A stretch of 64,000 bases of DNA, taken from positions 92,465-156,464 of the forward strand of contig NZ_FULE01000050.1 of the NCBI RefSeq assembly GCF_900163965.1, read 5' to 3'. Positions 18,061 through 27,894 of this stretch are shown here, piece after piece. A program made the translations under genes and the position numbers. How positions within the stretch are numbered: position 1 is the stretch's first letter; each line of letters begins with the position of its first letter. The notes under the pieces were generated by a model. The model worked only from the letters and a program-made list of their open reading frames with translations, was not told the DNA's origin and ran no database searches. Origin of the DNA: Vibrio ruber DSM 16370 (GTDB lineage: Bacteria; Pseudomonadota; Gammaproteobacteria; Enterobacterales; Vibrionaceae).

Positions 18061-19104
18061 CTACTCTTCACTAAATAAATCACCGCCATGCATGTCGATC
18101 ATTTCTAGCGCTTTACCACCACCGCGGGCGACACAGGTCAGTGGATCATCGGCAACCACAACAGGGATTCCCGTTTCTTCCGTCAGCAGACGATCAAGAT
18201 CTTTCAGCAGTGCACCACCACCGGTCAGCACCATCCCGTTTTCAGAAATATCAGATGCCAGTTCCGGAGGACATTGCTCTAATGCAATCATCACAGCAGA
18301 GACGATACCGGTGAGCGGCTCCTGAAGCGCTTCCAGAATTTCATTCGAATTGAGCGTGAAACTGCGCGGTACACCTTCAGCTAAGTTCCGACCACGAACT
18401 TCGATTTCACGGACATCATCGCCCGGATAAGCCGTCCCGATTTCATGTTTAATCTTTTCTGCGGTTGCCTCACCGATCAAACTACCGTAGTTACGGCGGA
18501 CATAATTGATAATCGCTTCATCAAAGCGGTCACCACCAATGCGAACCGAAGACGAATACACGACACCATTAAGAGAAATGACTGCGACTTCCGTTGTACC
18601 GCCACCGATATCAACCACCATTGAACCGGTCGGCTCTGAAACACGAAGCCCCGCACCGATGGCTGCTGCCATTGGTTCATCAATCAAATAGACTTCACGC
18701 GCACCCGCACCTTCTGCCGATTCTTTGATCGCACGCCGTTCAACCTGAGTCGAACCACAAGGCACACAAATCAACACTCGGGGGCTCGGTTTAAGAAAAC
18801 TATTGTCATGGACTTGTTTGATAAAAGTCTGCAACATTTTCTCAGTGACATAGAAGTCAGCAATCACACCATCTTTCATGGGGCGGATTGCTGAAATATT
18901 CCCCGGAGTTCGTCCCAGCATCTGTTTCGCCGCATGTCCGACAGCAGCGACACTACGACCACCACGCCCTTTATCTTGGCGAATTGCTACAACTGAAGGC
19001 TCGTCAAGAACAATACCTTGTCCTTTCACGTATATAAGCGTGTTGGCAGTCCCTAAATCAATCGATAAGTCGTTTGAAAACATGCCACGAAGTTTCTTAA
19101 ACAT
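18061..19104 (-). CDS. mreB: Actin-like rod-shape protein MreB
   Basis: A 347-residue actin homologue (E. coli MreB 347), starting MFKKLRGMFSNDLSIDLGTANTLIYVKGQGI. Nucleotide-binding blocks are DLGTANT, DIGGGTTEVAV and TGGGALLKDLD. It polymerises under the inner membrane and positions the wall-elongation machinery. The 178-base gap to csrD should contain its main promoter, which I could not pin down. Confidence 0.98.
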   Translation of the reverse strand: MFKKLRGMFSNDLSIDLGTANTLIYVKGQGIVLDEPSVVAIRQDKGRGGRSVAAVGHAAKQMLGRTPGNISAIRPMKDGVIADFYVTEKMLQTFIKQVHDNSFLKPSPRVLICVPCGSTQVERRAIKESAEGAGAREVYLIDEPMAAAIGAGLRVSEPTGSMVVDIGGGTTEVAVISLNGVVYSSSVRIGGDRFDEAIINYVRRNYGSLIGEATAEKIKHEIGTAYPGDDVREIEVRGRNLAEGVPRSFTLNSNEILEALQEPLTGIVSAVMIALEQCPPELASDISENGMVLTGGGALLKDLDRLLTEETGIPVVVADDPLTCVARGGGKALEMIDMHGGDLFSEE

Positions 19105-19282
19105 ATTCTTCGTTCATCCTGCAAGAAAATTGAAGATTAAAATTCCGTTAAATGTACCAATGCCTTGCTGTCACAGCAAGATATTGACACCGAAACATGG
19201 ACAGAAACACGCAATTTCTAACAGATTTCTTACTCAGGGCAAAGATTCAGCCTGAAATAGCACCGAATCTTAACCTATTCTG

Positions 19283-21271
19283 TCAGCGTTGTGTGTGTTT
19301 CGTTTTCCAGCGTTTGCGTTTCCCCGGTTTAATATTGGTTACCCGGGGTTTAGGAATCCATTGAGATTCGATATCAAATAACCGTCCCTGAACGCCACTG
19401 ACACCCAAAGACTGAAGTATTTTCCATTCATTGTCAGATTCAACACCAACAGCGATAACCTGAGTATCTGCTCCCCGGCAGACTCCAACCATACTCCGTA
19501 CAAATAATTGGTTCTCGGAACGCCGTTCAATTCCTTTTACCAGACTACGGTGAAGTTTCAGATAGTCAATTTTGAATTCTTTGACGTAATGAGTACTGAC
19601 AATCGTTCGGCCGACTTGTCCAACCACAGTCTGACAACTGAACGCCTCGATCATTTTTAACACTGGCCGCATATAATCAAGATGTTTGACTAAATGGCTT
19701 TCGGTAAACTCGAAACAGAGCCGCTGACGATAGGCCCGGGGCAGTTGCATCAGCAAATTCCTGAACCAGATAAAATGAGCACGCTGCGCAAATGAGGTGA
19801 CATATAAATTAATCGAGTACATGTCGCAGGCACTGTCTTCCTCCCGGAGAAACTGAACCACACGATGACAGGTCACACGATCCAGCACCATCTCATATCC
19901 GACGGCCACAATTGCAGAGATAAACCGGGATGTTTTCATAAATCCCTGCCCCGGTTCGGGAATTCTGACAAACAGTTCTTTATGGGCAACTGAAAGCTGC
20001 TTCTGAGGGGAAACAATATAACAGTCCTGTTTGAACAAACATATTTTATCTTCGGTCAGGTTATGTTCAAACAAACTGCGCCAGCGGACATTGCCTCTCT
20101 CATCATCAACCGATTTAACCTTGTTAAAACGGCTCCATGCGTTGCCCCCTTCCAGTTGTGCACTTTTTAATGCGGTCTCCACTTCATCAATAATTCTCCC
20201 CCACTGTTCACCTTCGCTGTACATCGTGATGCCGATATGACACCAGTTACTCTGATCCAATGGCAGTGGCGGGCTCAACCGCTCAATCCCTTTCAAACAT
20301 TGAACAGCAACCTGAGCCACTTCCTTTGAATTTTGATGAGGGATCAACACCGAGAAAACGGTGTCATAATAACGCGACAGAATTGCATCCGGATAACGCT
20401 GGATAACATTCGAAATACATTCGCCGACCTGAACAACCAAATGATCAAATTCTGATTTATCCCGCCCGTCCAGCTCTTCGAGCTGTAACATTAAGACACC
20501 GCCACGTGCATCATTTTCAAGTAAAGCCGCTTCCAGTTTACTATCAAATAACACCCGGTTGGCAGCCCCAGTCAATTGATCCAGAAATGTCTGCGTGCGG
20601 ATAAATGTATCAAAACGGCTTCGTTCCTGCCGGGCATCTTTCAGTTCTTCAATCAGTCGATCAAGCGCTTCACTTGCTGTGTAAGGCCATTCTCTTTCAT
20701 CACCCTTTGCATAGCGCTCGACCTGTCCCGCCAGAATCATCCTGCCGCGTTCTTCAAGCAACTCAGAACCAAGTAACTGAGCCCGTAACCATTTCACACC
20801 TCGCAGCAGACACACCACAATCAAAATGACAGCAAAGGTAGTTGACCACATGGCGCTGAAAGAGTAGGTAAAACCAATATAAGGCGGAACCGCCTTAAAA
20901 TGTAAGGTGTAATCTTGATTACGTTTCAGCTCAAAAGCAGCATGATACAAGCGGCTCTCCTCAACCGAAGAGGTCGTATCTTTAAATCGATATACCACAC
21001 CGGCTTTGGATGTGAGCGTCATTTCAACAATATTACTGGCATGAAGTAACTTGGGAACCCAACGCTGCATAGAATAGGCCGCGTCAGGCTCTTCCAGTTC
21101 TTTATCAATGACTTCAACCACACCATGTAGGTAATGATTGAGATATTCCTGTCCTAAGCGTTGGAAAGAAAGGGTTCCGCCAATAAATAAAATAAAAATC
21201 GCTCCGGTCACAATCATCGTGACCACCGCAACCAGTCGGGTGCTGAGCTTGAGCGTTGGCGTATATCTCAT
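19283..21271 (-). CDS. csrD: CsrD-like RNase E targeting factor with degenerate GGDEF and EAL domains
   Basis: About 662 residues with an N-terminal membrane span (VAVVTMIVTGAIFILFIGG), a periplasmic part, a second span near residue 150, then GGDEF and EAL folds. The GGDEF signature position reads RYYDT and the EAL motif is not intact, as in CsrD, which neither makes nor cleaves cyclic-di-GMP but targets CsrB-type small RNAs for RNase E decay. Its place directly upstream of mreB is conserved. ATG 21271 is preferred over the TTG at 21280 because AAAGGA lies about 10 nt upstream of it. Confidence 0.88.
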   Translation of the reverse strand: MRYTPTLKLSTRLVAVVTMIVTGAIFILFIGGTLSFQRLGQEYLNHYLHGVVEVIDKELEEPDAAYSMQRWVPKLLHASNIVEMTLTSKAGVVYRFKDTTSSVEESRLYHAAFELKRNQDYTLHFKAVPPYIGFTYSFSAMWSTTFAVILIVVCLLRGVKWLRAQLLGSELLEERGRMILAGQVERYAKGDEREWPYTASEALDRLIEELKDARQERSRFDTFIRTQTFLDQLTGAANRVLFDSKLEAALLENDARGGVLMLQLEELDGRDKSEFDHLVVQVGECISNVIQRYPDAILSRYYDTVFSVLIPHQNSKEVAQVAVQCLKGIERLSPPLPLDQSNWCHIGITMYSEGEQWGRIIDEVETALKSAQLEGGNAWSRFNKVKSVDDERGNVRWRSLFEHNLTEDKICLFKQDCYIVSPQKQLSVAHKELFVRIPEPGQGFMKTSRFISAIVAVGYEMVLDRVTCHRVVQFLREEDSACDMYSINLYVTSFAQRAHFIWFRNLLMQLPRAYRQRLCFEFTESHLVKHLDYMRPVLKMIEAFSCQTVVGQVGRTIVSTHYVKEFKIDYLKLHRSLVKGIERRSENQLFVRSMVGVCRGADTQVIAVGVESDNEWKILQSLGVSGVQGRLFDIESQWIPKPRVTNIKPGKRKRWKTKHTQR

Positions 21272-21627
21272 GAATATCAAATCCTTTTATATTCATTGAA
21301 AAATTGAATGATCTTTCATTCAGGATACAACGAAATCGTGTCATGCGGCGGCAAATCGTATAACACAATCAAAAATAACAGGAAATATTGACTACCCTAT
21401 GGAAGACAATATATACCTGAACCGAAGTATCCAAAAGAACACCTTCATCCACTTTCTACGTCCAAGCTAGATTTTATTCCGCCTGTTCTTTCCTGTTCTC
21501 AGATAAGTTCCTCCATTTCATCAAGATATCTGTTGTTATGACGGTTTTTATCAAACTGAGATCCATTCATCGGGTTCAACGCAAATTTGAGACATTCCTC
21601 CAATAAATGACCTTCAACAACGCACCA
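21272..21627. other. Intergenic region between hypB and csrD
   Basis: These 356 bases lie beyond the 3' end of hypB and upstream of csrD, both on the minus strand. I find no gene, and no clear terminator after hypB. The csrD promoter should lie here. Confidence 0.5.
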
Positions 21628-22719
21628 TCAAGATACAAGTTGCTTCTGCTGTTGCGTCAGCCAGTCAATCCAGGCTGACATCCCCTCACCCGTGGTCGCT
21701 GAGATTTTGATCACTTGGATATCCGGATTGATCTGACGAGCATTGGCAATACAGGCTTCAATATCAAAATCGACATAGTTCAACAGATCAATTTTATTCA
21801 CCAGCATCAACTGAGAAGCAGCAAACATATTGGGATACTTCAATGGCTTATCTTCACCTTCAGTGACAGATAAAATGGTGACTTTATGCCGCTCTCCCAG
21901 ATCAAAACTCGCAGGACAAACTAAATTGCCGACATTTTCAATAAACAAGATGCCAGACGTTTGCATGTCAAGCTGATGATACGCGCGGTGGATCATCTGA
22001 GCGTCGAGATGGCAGCCCTTGCCGGTATTGACTTGAATCGCGGGAACAGAGGTTGCCCGAATTCGGTTGGCATCCTGACTGGTCTGTTGATCCCCTTCAA
22101 TCACTGCGCATGAACAGGTTGATTGCAACTGCTTCAATGTTTCGACCAGTAGCGTCGTTTTACCGGACCCCGGGCTCGACATCAGGTTTAACACCAGTTG
22201 GCCATGTTGCTGAAAATGAGCACGGTTTTCATCAGCGATGCGATCATTCTGGCTCAAAATATCTTGTTCCAAATGAATTAACTGGCGCTGAGATACCCCT
22301 GTGACATGGGTTTGAGCCGCTCCCTGACCATAATGAAGATCGCCTTGAGTCGTGACCGTTGGCTGATGCGGTGCTTCATGGTCATGATGATGGTGGGAGT
22401 CATGCGTGTGAGGCTTTGCAGAAGATTGATGCATCGTCTGCATTTGTGAAGAGACTTCGTCCTGATGAATATGATAATGGATATGATGATGAACGTCGCC
22501 CTGATGGCTGTAATGATGATGAACCACCATCGGCTGTACTTTTGACGGTTCAGCATGTGTATGAGGATGGGAATGGTCATGATGGTCATGATGGTCATGA
22601 TGGTCATGATGGTCATGATGGTCATGATGGTCATGATGGTCATGATGGTCATGATGGTCATGATGGTCATGATGATGCTCATCCAAATGGCTTTCGCCAC
22701 AACCGCAAACACTACACAT
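21628..22719 (-). CDS. hypB: Hydrogenase nickel-insertion GTPase HypB with a large His/Asp tract
   Basis: A 363-residue protein. The N-terminus MCSVCGCGE carries the CxxCGC high-affinity metal motif of HypB. Residues about 16-130 are a histidine-rich region: an HDH repeat tract, then HHHYSH, HHHIHYHIH and HDSHHHHDH stretches. The GTPase domain follows, with P-loop SSPGSGKTTLLVETL, EGDQQTSQDANRIR and NKIDLL. HypB delivers nickel to the hydrogenase large subunit with HypA; the histidine tract probably stores nickel, as in other His-rich HypB proteins. It overlaps hypA by 8 nt and ends the fhlA-to-hypB gene run. E. coli HypB (290 residues) lacks the tract. Confidence 0.96.
   Translation of the reverse strand: MCSVCGCGESHLDEHHHDHHDHHDHHDHHDHHDHHDHHDHHDHHDHHDHSHPHTHAEPSKVQPMVVHHHYSHQGDVHHHIHYHIHQDEVSSQMQTMHQSSAKPHTHDSHHHHDHEAPHQPTVTTQGDLHYGQGAAQTHVTGVSQRQLIHLEQDILSQNDRIADENRAHFQQHGQLVLNLMSSPGSGKTTLLVETLKQLQSTCSCAVIEGDQQTSQDANRIRATSVPAIQVNTGKGCHLDAQMIHRAYHQLDMQTSGILFIENVGNLVCPASFDLGERHKVTILSVTEGEDKPLKYPNMFAASQLMLVNKIDLLNYVDFDIEACIANARQINPDIQVIKISATTGEGMSAWIDWLTQQQKQLVS
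22575..22673 (-). repeat. 9-bp tandem repeat inside hypB, 11 perfect units
   Basis: Eleven identical units of GGTCATGAT on the plus strand (99 bp). On the coding strand each gives His-Asp-His, so copy-number change by slippage would lengthen or shorten the metal-binding tract without a frameshift. All six frames stay open across it, which produces several spurious long open frames. Confidence 0.97.
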
Positions 22720-23062
22720 AAGATTCTACCTCTATCGATTTAATTTTTAATTCTTCTCCGGTTTCAACTCGCAACTGATACGAATGACATAACGGACAGC
22801 CGGTATAATGGGTATCGATTTCAACTGGTTTCTGACATTGTTCACACCAGGCTGTGGCCGGAATCATCTCCACCAAAAATTGCGCCCCTTCCGCTAACGT
22901 CTCGCGGCTGGCAAACTGCAATCCCGTCAATAACGCATCCGGTTCAATGCAAGAAAGCACCCCAATCCCCAAGGTAACCGCAGTGATACGATTAACCTGC
23001 CGCTGCCGTGCATGTTCTACGACCAGATCAATGGTTTTCAGGCTTAGCGATAATTCATGCAT
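22712..23062 (-). CDS. hypA: Hydrogenase nickel metallochaperone HypA
   Basis: A 116-residue protein starting MHELSLS, where His2 is the conserved nickel ligand, with a zinc-binding loop of two CxxC pairs (WCEQC and GCPLC) in the second half. HypA delivers nickel to the hydrogenase large-subunit precursor together with HypB. Its position after hypE and before hypB differs from the E. coli order hypABCDE. Confidence 0.96.
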   Translation of the reverse strand: MHELSLSLKTIDLVVEHARQRQVNRITAVTLGIGVLSCIEPDALLTGLQFASRETLAEGAQFLVEMIPATAWCEQCQKPVEIDTHYTGCPLCHSYQLRVETGEELKIKSIEVESYV

Positions 23063-23071
23063 AATTGACTC

Positions 23072-24073
23072 CTAGCAAATGCGCGGTAACAGTTCACCGG
23101 CTGGGAAATCGAGATAACGCCGGCTTCCCCAAGCGCTGTGCAGCACTGGTTTTGCCGGTGATAAGGAAACGGCTTCACCGATCACTGCTGCATGTGCGTT
23201 AAACTGATGCAAAATCTCAAGTGTATGCTGTGCCTGCGTTGCTGGAACCGCAATGACAAACGTCCCTTCATTAGCTAAATCATAGGGCTCAAACCCACAT
23301 AATTCACAGATACCCCGCACGGCATCATCAACCGGGATTTGCGTTTCCTGAATTGCCAGTTGTAAACCACAACTCTGGCACCACTCATTCAGCACCGCAG
23401 CCAAACCGCCGCGCGTTGCATCGCGCATTGCATGGATATCAATTGAAGCAGCTAACAACGCCTCAACCACCGGCCACAGTACAGCGCAGTCACTGATGAT
23501 CGGATGGGCAAGCCGTAATGATTCTCTGGCTGCCAGAATACAGGCACCGTGGCAACCGATATCCCGGGAAACCAAAATCACGTCCCCGGCCATAATCCGC
23601 TGCGCCGAGACATCTGCTTTTTGTATCGCACCAATACCGGTGGTATTGATGAACACTTTATCTGCCGCACCTCTGGGCACAACTTTGGTATCACCACAGA
23701 CGATCTGGGTCTGACCGACAGCAAGCTCTGCTGCCATCGCATCGACAATCGTTTCTAATTCGCTGATGAGCGTGCCTTCTTCAATAATAAAGCTACAGCT
23801 CAGATAAGTCGGTTTGGCAGCAACCATCGCCAAATCATTACAGGTACCGGCCACCGCAAGCGTACCGATATTCCCTCCGGCAAAAAAATGGGGAGAGACG
23901 GTAAAACTGTCGGTTGTCATGGCTAATGGTGACGGGATATTCAGGGTCGCGGCATCTTCAGCCTGATTGAGAATATCGTTCCCCAGTCGCTGCCAAAACA
24001 GATGCTGAATGAGGTGATTCATCTCGACGCCACCACCGCCATGGCTCAATTGAACGGTTTGCTGTTTTTTCAT
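23072..24073 (-). CDS. hypE: Hydrogenase maturation protein HypE
   Basis: A 333-residue PurM-like ATPase ending in PRIC, the C-terminal cysteine that carries the carbamoyl group and is dehydrated to thiocyanate. The N-terminus VQLSHGGGGVEMNHLI and the AGTCNDLAMVAAKP block are typical. HypE works with HypF to make the cyanide ligands of the NiFe centre. Its start overlaps the hypD stop by 4 nt. Confidence 0.97.
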   Translation of the reverse strand: MKKQQTVQLSHGGGGVEMNHLIQHLFWQRLGNDILNQAEDAATLNIPSPLAMTTDSFTVSPHFFAGGNIGTLAVAGTCNDLAMVAAKPTYLSCSFIIEEGTLISELETIVDAMAAELAVGQTQIVCGDTKVVPRGAADKVFINTTGIGAIQKADVSAQRIMAGDVILVSRDIGCHGACILAARESLRLAHPIISDCAVLWPVVEALLAASIDIHAMRDATRGGLAAVLNEWCQSCGLQLAIQETQIPVDDAVRGICELCGFEPYDLANEGTFVIAVPATQAQHTLEILHQFNAHAAVIGEAVSLSPAKPVLHSAWGSRRYLDFPAGELLPRIC

Positions 24074-25233
24074 CTGCGAGACTCCTGTGGTTCAATATGA
24101 AAACCGGCGTAGCGATAATAAGCATTGCAAGCCCCTTCAGAACTCACCATACAACTGCCCATCGGCCGACTTGGTTGACACGCTTTGCCAAACACTTTGC
24201 AATCCGTCGGGCTGGCGAGTCCACGTAAAATATCCCCACAACGGCACGCTTTGTGATCCGGTACTGGCTCCTGCGGTAACAGCGATTCAAACAGCACTTC
24301 TGCGTCCAGATCTGCATATTGTGCCCGGAGCTTCAGGGCGGAGTTCGGTATATTTCCCAGCCCACGCCAGTTAAATGCTGCCCGGACTTCAAAAATATCC
24401 GCGATACATGCCTGCGCAACCGTATTCCCCTCAAGTGAGACAGCCCGTGTATATTGCGTCTGCAAAGCAGGCTGACCATCAAGCGCAAGTTCGACCAGCA
24501 TATGTACCGACTCCAATACATCCACCGGCTCAAAGCCGGAAACAACCACCGGAATTTGATAATGCCGGACTATCGGCTGATAAATCTTCGCCCCGGTGAT
24601 CACGCTGACATGGGATGGGCCGAGAAATGCATTCACCCGGGTCATTGAGTCCGCCATCACCGCATCCATTGCCGGTGGCACCAGCACATGATTGATATGA
24701 AAAAAAAGATTGTTCAACTGTAGACGTCGCGCCTGTTGGACTAAAACCGCCGTCATCGGAGTCGTGGTTTCAAAACCGATCGCAAAATAGACCACCTTTT
24801 GCTGCGGATTTTGGCGGGCAATTTCAAGTACATCCATCGGATCATAGATTGGCACGACTGACCCGCCGTTAGCCCGGCATTCAGCCAGCGACAAACGAGA
24901 GCCCGGTACCCGAATCATATCGCCCAAAGTGACCAAAATGACGCCTTCGGTCTGCGCCAGTATAATCGCATGATCAATACGCTCTTTCGGCATGATACAG
25001 ACCGGGCATCCCGGCCCGTGGACAAAATGTAAATTCTCCGGAAGTAACTGCTGAATTCCGTATTTCATAATGGTGTGCGTGTGTCCGCCGCACACTTCCA
25101 TCATGTACAGAGGCTCGGTCAAGTGACACGCTTTCTGGCGAATCTGTTCAGCCAAACCACGAATGACCGCCGGTTCGCGAAAACCCTGATACAAACTCCG
25201 GACCGAATCTGTTGCGCTTATTTCGTCATTCAT
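24070..25233 (-). CDS. hypD: Hydrogenase maturation protein HypD
   Basis: About 387 residues with the HypD signature blocks MEVCGGHTHTIMKYG, HGPGCPVCIMP and the four-cysteine cluster region beginning ACRCGDILRG. With HypC it forms the scaffold where the Fe(CN)2CO unit is built and it carries a [4Fe-4S] cluster. I prefer the ATG at 25233, just after the hypC stop; another in-frame ATG at 25257 would overlap hypC. Confidence 0.95.
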   Translation of the reverse strand: MNDEISATDSVRSLYQGFREPAVIRGLAEQIRQKACHLTEPLYMMEVCGGHTHTIMKYGIQQLLPENLHFVHGPGCPVCIMPKERIDHAIILAQTEGVILVTLGDMIRVPGSRLSLAECRANGGSVVPIYDPMDVLEIARQNPQQKVVYFAIGFETTTPMTAVLVQQARRLQLNNLFFHINHVLVPPAMDAVMADSMTRVNAFLGPSHVSVITGAKIYQPIVRHYQIPVVVSGFEPVDVLESVHMLVELALDGQPALQTQYTRAVSLEGNTVAQACIADIFEVRAAFNWRGLGNIPNSALKLRAQYADLDAEVLFESLLPQEPVPDHKACRCGDILRGLASPTDCKVFGKACQPSRPMGSCMVSSEGACNAYYRYAGFHIEPQESRR

Positions 25234-25237
25234 CGCT

Positions 25238-25489
25238 TCACCCAATCCACATCTCATCAGAACCGACCTGACTGATCAGGTCGCGATAGGTTTGCAGGCT
25301 CTCCTTGGCTTCTTGCTGATCAATTTTACTGATCGCAAATCCCACATGAATCAGTAAGTGGTCACCGACCTGAATTGGTTCTGATATCAAGTGAGTACTA
25401 ACTTCTCGCTCGACACCTAACGTATCGACGACCGCGGTCATCTGCTCATGTTCGACACTGACAACACTTGCGGGAATACATAAACACAT
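25238..25489 (-). CDS. hypC: Hydrogenase maturation chaperone HypC
   Basis: An 83-residue HypC/HybG-family chaperone; ATG 25489 puts the essential Cys at position 2, and an extra ATG sits one codon upstream. The N-terminus reads MCLCIPA where most family members have MCxGxP, so a second cysteine replaces the usual glycine. The GDHLLIHVGFAISKID block is typical. It shuttles the iron unit from HypD to the hydrogenase large subunit. Confidence 0.93.
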   Translation of the reverse strand: MCLCIPASVVSVEHEQMTAVVDTLGVEREVSTHLISEPIQVGDHLLIHVGFAISKIDQQEAKESLQTYRDLISQVGSDEMWIG

Positions 25490-25555
25490 CACTCGTTACT
25501 CTCTGTTGTCCGAAGATTCGGCCACAAGGCTTCACCATCGGATAATTCTGCTCAA

Positions 25556-27832
25556 TCAGCGTTGGTGAATGCCATACCAAAGCTGCCCCATCGCAATACC
25601 GCTGTCATTCACCGGGATCATCGTACCGCTATATATCGGCTGGGCTTCGTCCTGTTTCTGCCACAAGACATCCATCAACAATCGATTTTGAAAGACGCCG
25701 CCACTGACAATAACCGGCAGGGACGGATAACGACCGGCCATCTGTTGAATCGCCCCGGCTAATGCTGCTATCAACCCCAGACATGCGTCAGAAACCGCTG
25801 CTTGGCTCAGCCAAATTTGGGATTCAATACACCGAATTAATAATGGTTTCCAATCCAGTAGCGACGTCCCGTCTGCCCAGTTCATTTCCCAAGGGATCTC
25901 TGCTTGCCCGGCAGTCATGGCTGCGGATTCCACCAGTAAGCCACTTTCGCCGTCAAAATCAGGACGATCAAGCAATGCGCCTAAACAAGCCCACGCATCA
26001 AATAAACGCCCGACAGAAGAACACAGCGGAGAGTGTTGACCGGACAACCACAGCTGATGCAGATTAGAAAAATCATGATCATCCCATCCCTGAAAGGCCG
26101 GGTGTGCCAGCGAGCGAATCTCTTGCAACGAATAACATTCCAGCAGCATTGCCAGCAAAATTCGGGCAGGTTCACGAATCGCCCGCTCGCCGCCAATCAA
26201 ACGAAAAGGTCTTAAACTGCCACAACGCTGATAACCTTGAGTATCAGCCAGTAACACTTCACCGCCCCAAACCGTGTCATCATCCCCCATGCCGGTACCG
26301 TCAAATGCAAACCCTAATACGGGGTCGGTGATTTGATATTCCGCCATTACGGCCAGAATGTGGGCGTGATGATGCTGCACCGGTAAAATGCCGCCTGATC
26401 GCGTGTGAGCTGACTGGGTCGAAAAATATCCCGGATGATAGTCACACACCCAATGTGACGGTTCACACTGGTATAAATGTTGAAACAATGAAATAGTCTT
26501 TTCATAGCGCTGTTGGGTGTCGAGATCATCCAGATCACCGATATAAGGAGACAACATCGACTGTCCGGATAACGCCATAGCAATGGTCGATTTTTGCTGC
26601 GCGCCCATCGCGACAATCGGGGCGCCCTGATAATCACTGTGATGACTGAATGGTGCGTAACCTCGCGCCATTCTCAGCACCCGTATGGTATTACCAGCGT
26701 AATGCACAATGCTATCGTCACAGGGGTTGGCAATCGGCCGGTCATGATCCAGCACAGCGTCCAAAGCCTCCCCAAACAAGCGCAGCATTTCATCGCCGTC
26801 TGTTACTAATGGCATCCCGGACAGATTCCCACTGGTCATCACGAGAACAGGCTCGCTTCGGTAGCGACGATATTGTTCAAACAACAGATGGTGTAACGGG
26901 GTATAAGGGAGCATTACGCCCAAGTAAGGACGGTCACACGCCACTTCAGGGACAAGCTCAGGATGAGGCCGCCGGTTCATCAGCACGATCGGTGCTGCAC
27001 TGGCCTTTAGTGCCTGCCATTCGGCGGGCTCTCCGGTAACATATTGCGCCGCGGTTGCGACACCATCGACCATCACCGCAAAAGGTTTACGCTGACGGTA
27101 TTTCATTTGGCGCAATTTGCTAACACTCACTGACGATGTTGCATCACAAACCAGATGAAATCCGCCAAGCCCTTTTACCGCGATCACCCCGCCTTGGCTA
27201 AGTATCTCAGCCGCTTGCTCAAACACTTGATCATGTTGTGTGGTCAGCGTTCCCCGGGCATGACGCAAAGCAACCTTCGGCCCGCAATGGTGGCAACTGG
27301 TCGGCTGGGCATGATAACGCCGGTTGCTCGGCGCTTGATAAGCCTGCAAACAAGACGGGCAGAAATCAAACCCTTTCATTGTTGTGTTGCCCCGGTCATA
27401 AGGCAGTTGCTCAATAATCGAATATCTGGGGCCACAATGCGTACAGTTGATAAACGGATAGTGATAATAAGGGGAGTGTTGATCATACATTTCAGATAAA
27501 CACTCGGGACAAATTGATTGATCCGGAGAAACACTGACCGCAACCTGTTTATCACGTTGACTCGGGTGAATGGTAAAGCCTTGTATTCGCCCCAAACGCT
27601 GTCGAGCACAAATCACATCATCAACCCGGGCAAGCCGGGGCGAGCGTTCTCTCAGCGCCCGGACAAACAAATCGAGCGCCTCTTTGTGTCCCTGAACATC
27701 AATTTTGACGCCTTCAGAGCTATTCATCACCCATCCGGTTAAATGATGCTGAACAGCGAGTTGATAAACAAAGGGGCGGAAACCAACCCCCTGAACAACA
27801 CCGGAAACACAAATAAAATATCGTTCATTCAT
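25556..27832 (-). CDS. hypF: Carbamoyltransferase HypF
   Basis: A 758-residue protein with the full HypF layout: N-terminal acylphosphatase domain (ISGVVQGVGFRPFVY-like block at residues 8-23), two zinc fingers (CPECLSEMYDQ...CTHCGPRYSI and CPSCLQAYQ...CHHCGP), a YrdC-like domain (GGVIAVKGLGGFHLVCDA) and a Kae1-like domain (VQHHHAHILAVMAEY, DGTGMGDD). It turns carbamoyl phosphate into the carbamoyl-AMP used to load HypE. It starts 62 nt after hupE. Confidence 0.97.
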   Translation of the reverse strand: MNERYFICVSGVVQGVGFRPFVYQLAVQHHLTGWVMNSSEGVKIDVQGHKEALDLFVRALRERSPRLARVDDVICARQRLGRIQGFTIHPSQRDKQVAVSVSPDQSICPECLSEMYDQHSPYYHYPFINCTHCGPRYSIIEQLPYDRGNTTMKGFDFCPSCLQAYQAPSNRRYHAQPTSCHHCGPKVALRHARGTLTTQHDQVFEQAAEILSQGGVIAVKGLGGFHLVCDATSSVSVSKLRQMKYRQRKPFAVMVDGVATAAQYVTGEPAEWQALKASAAPIVLMNRRPHPELVPEVACDRPYLGVMLPYTPLHHLLFEQYRRYRSEPVLVMTSGNLSGMPLVTDGDEMLRLFGEALDAVLDHDRPIANPCDDSIVHYAGNTIRVLRMARGYAPFSHHSDYQGAPIVAMGAQQKSTIAMALSGQSMLSPYIGDLDDLDTQQRYEKTISLFQHLYQCEPSHWVCDYHPGYFSTQSAHTRSGGILPVQHHHAHILAVMAEYQITDPVLGFAFDGTGMGDDDTVWGGEVLLADTQGYQRCGSLRPFRLIGGERAIREPARILLAMLLECYSLQEIRSLAHPAFQGWDDHDFSNLHQLWLSGQHSPLCSSVGRLFDAWACLGALLDRPDFDGESGLLVESAAMTAGQAEIPWEMNWADGTSLLDWKPLLIRCIESQIWLSQAAVSDACLGLIAALAGAIQQMAGRYPSLPVIVSGGVFQNRLLMDVLWQKQDEAQPIYSGTMIPVNDSGIAMGQLWYGIHQR

Positions 27833-27894
27833 GGCAAAACCAGCCTTGAGAACTCTTGAGCACGAAGGGCACCAGCAAGCTTAAAGCGCACTGA

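Noticed and set aside
22278..22743. Long open frames on both strands across the hypB repeat.
   Set aside because: They arise because the 9-bp repeat has no stop in any frame; only the hypB frame has a GTPase domain and family match.
27835..27880. A GG-N10-GC pair upstream of hypF that could be a sigma-54 promoter.
   Set aside because: The -24 box reads TGGTGC and the flanks do not fit; hypF is more likely transcribed from upstream.
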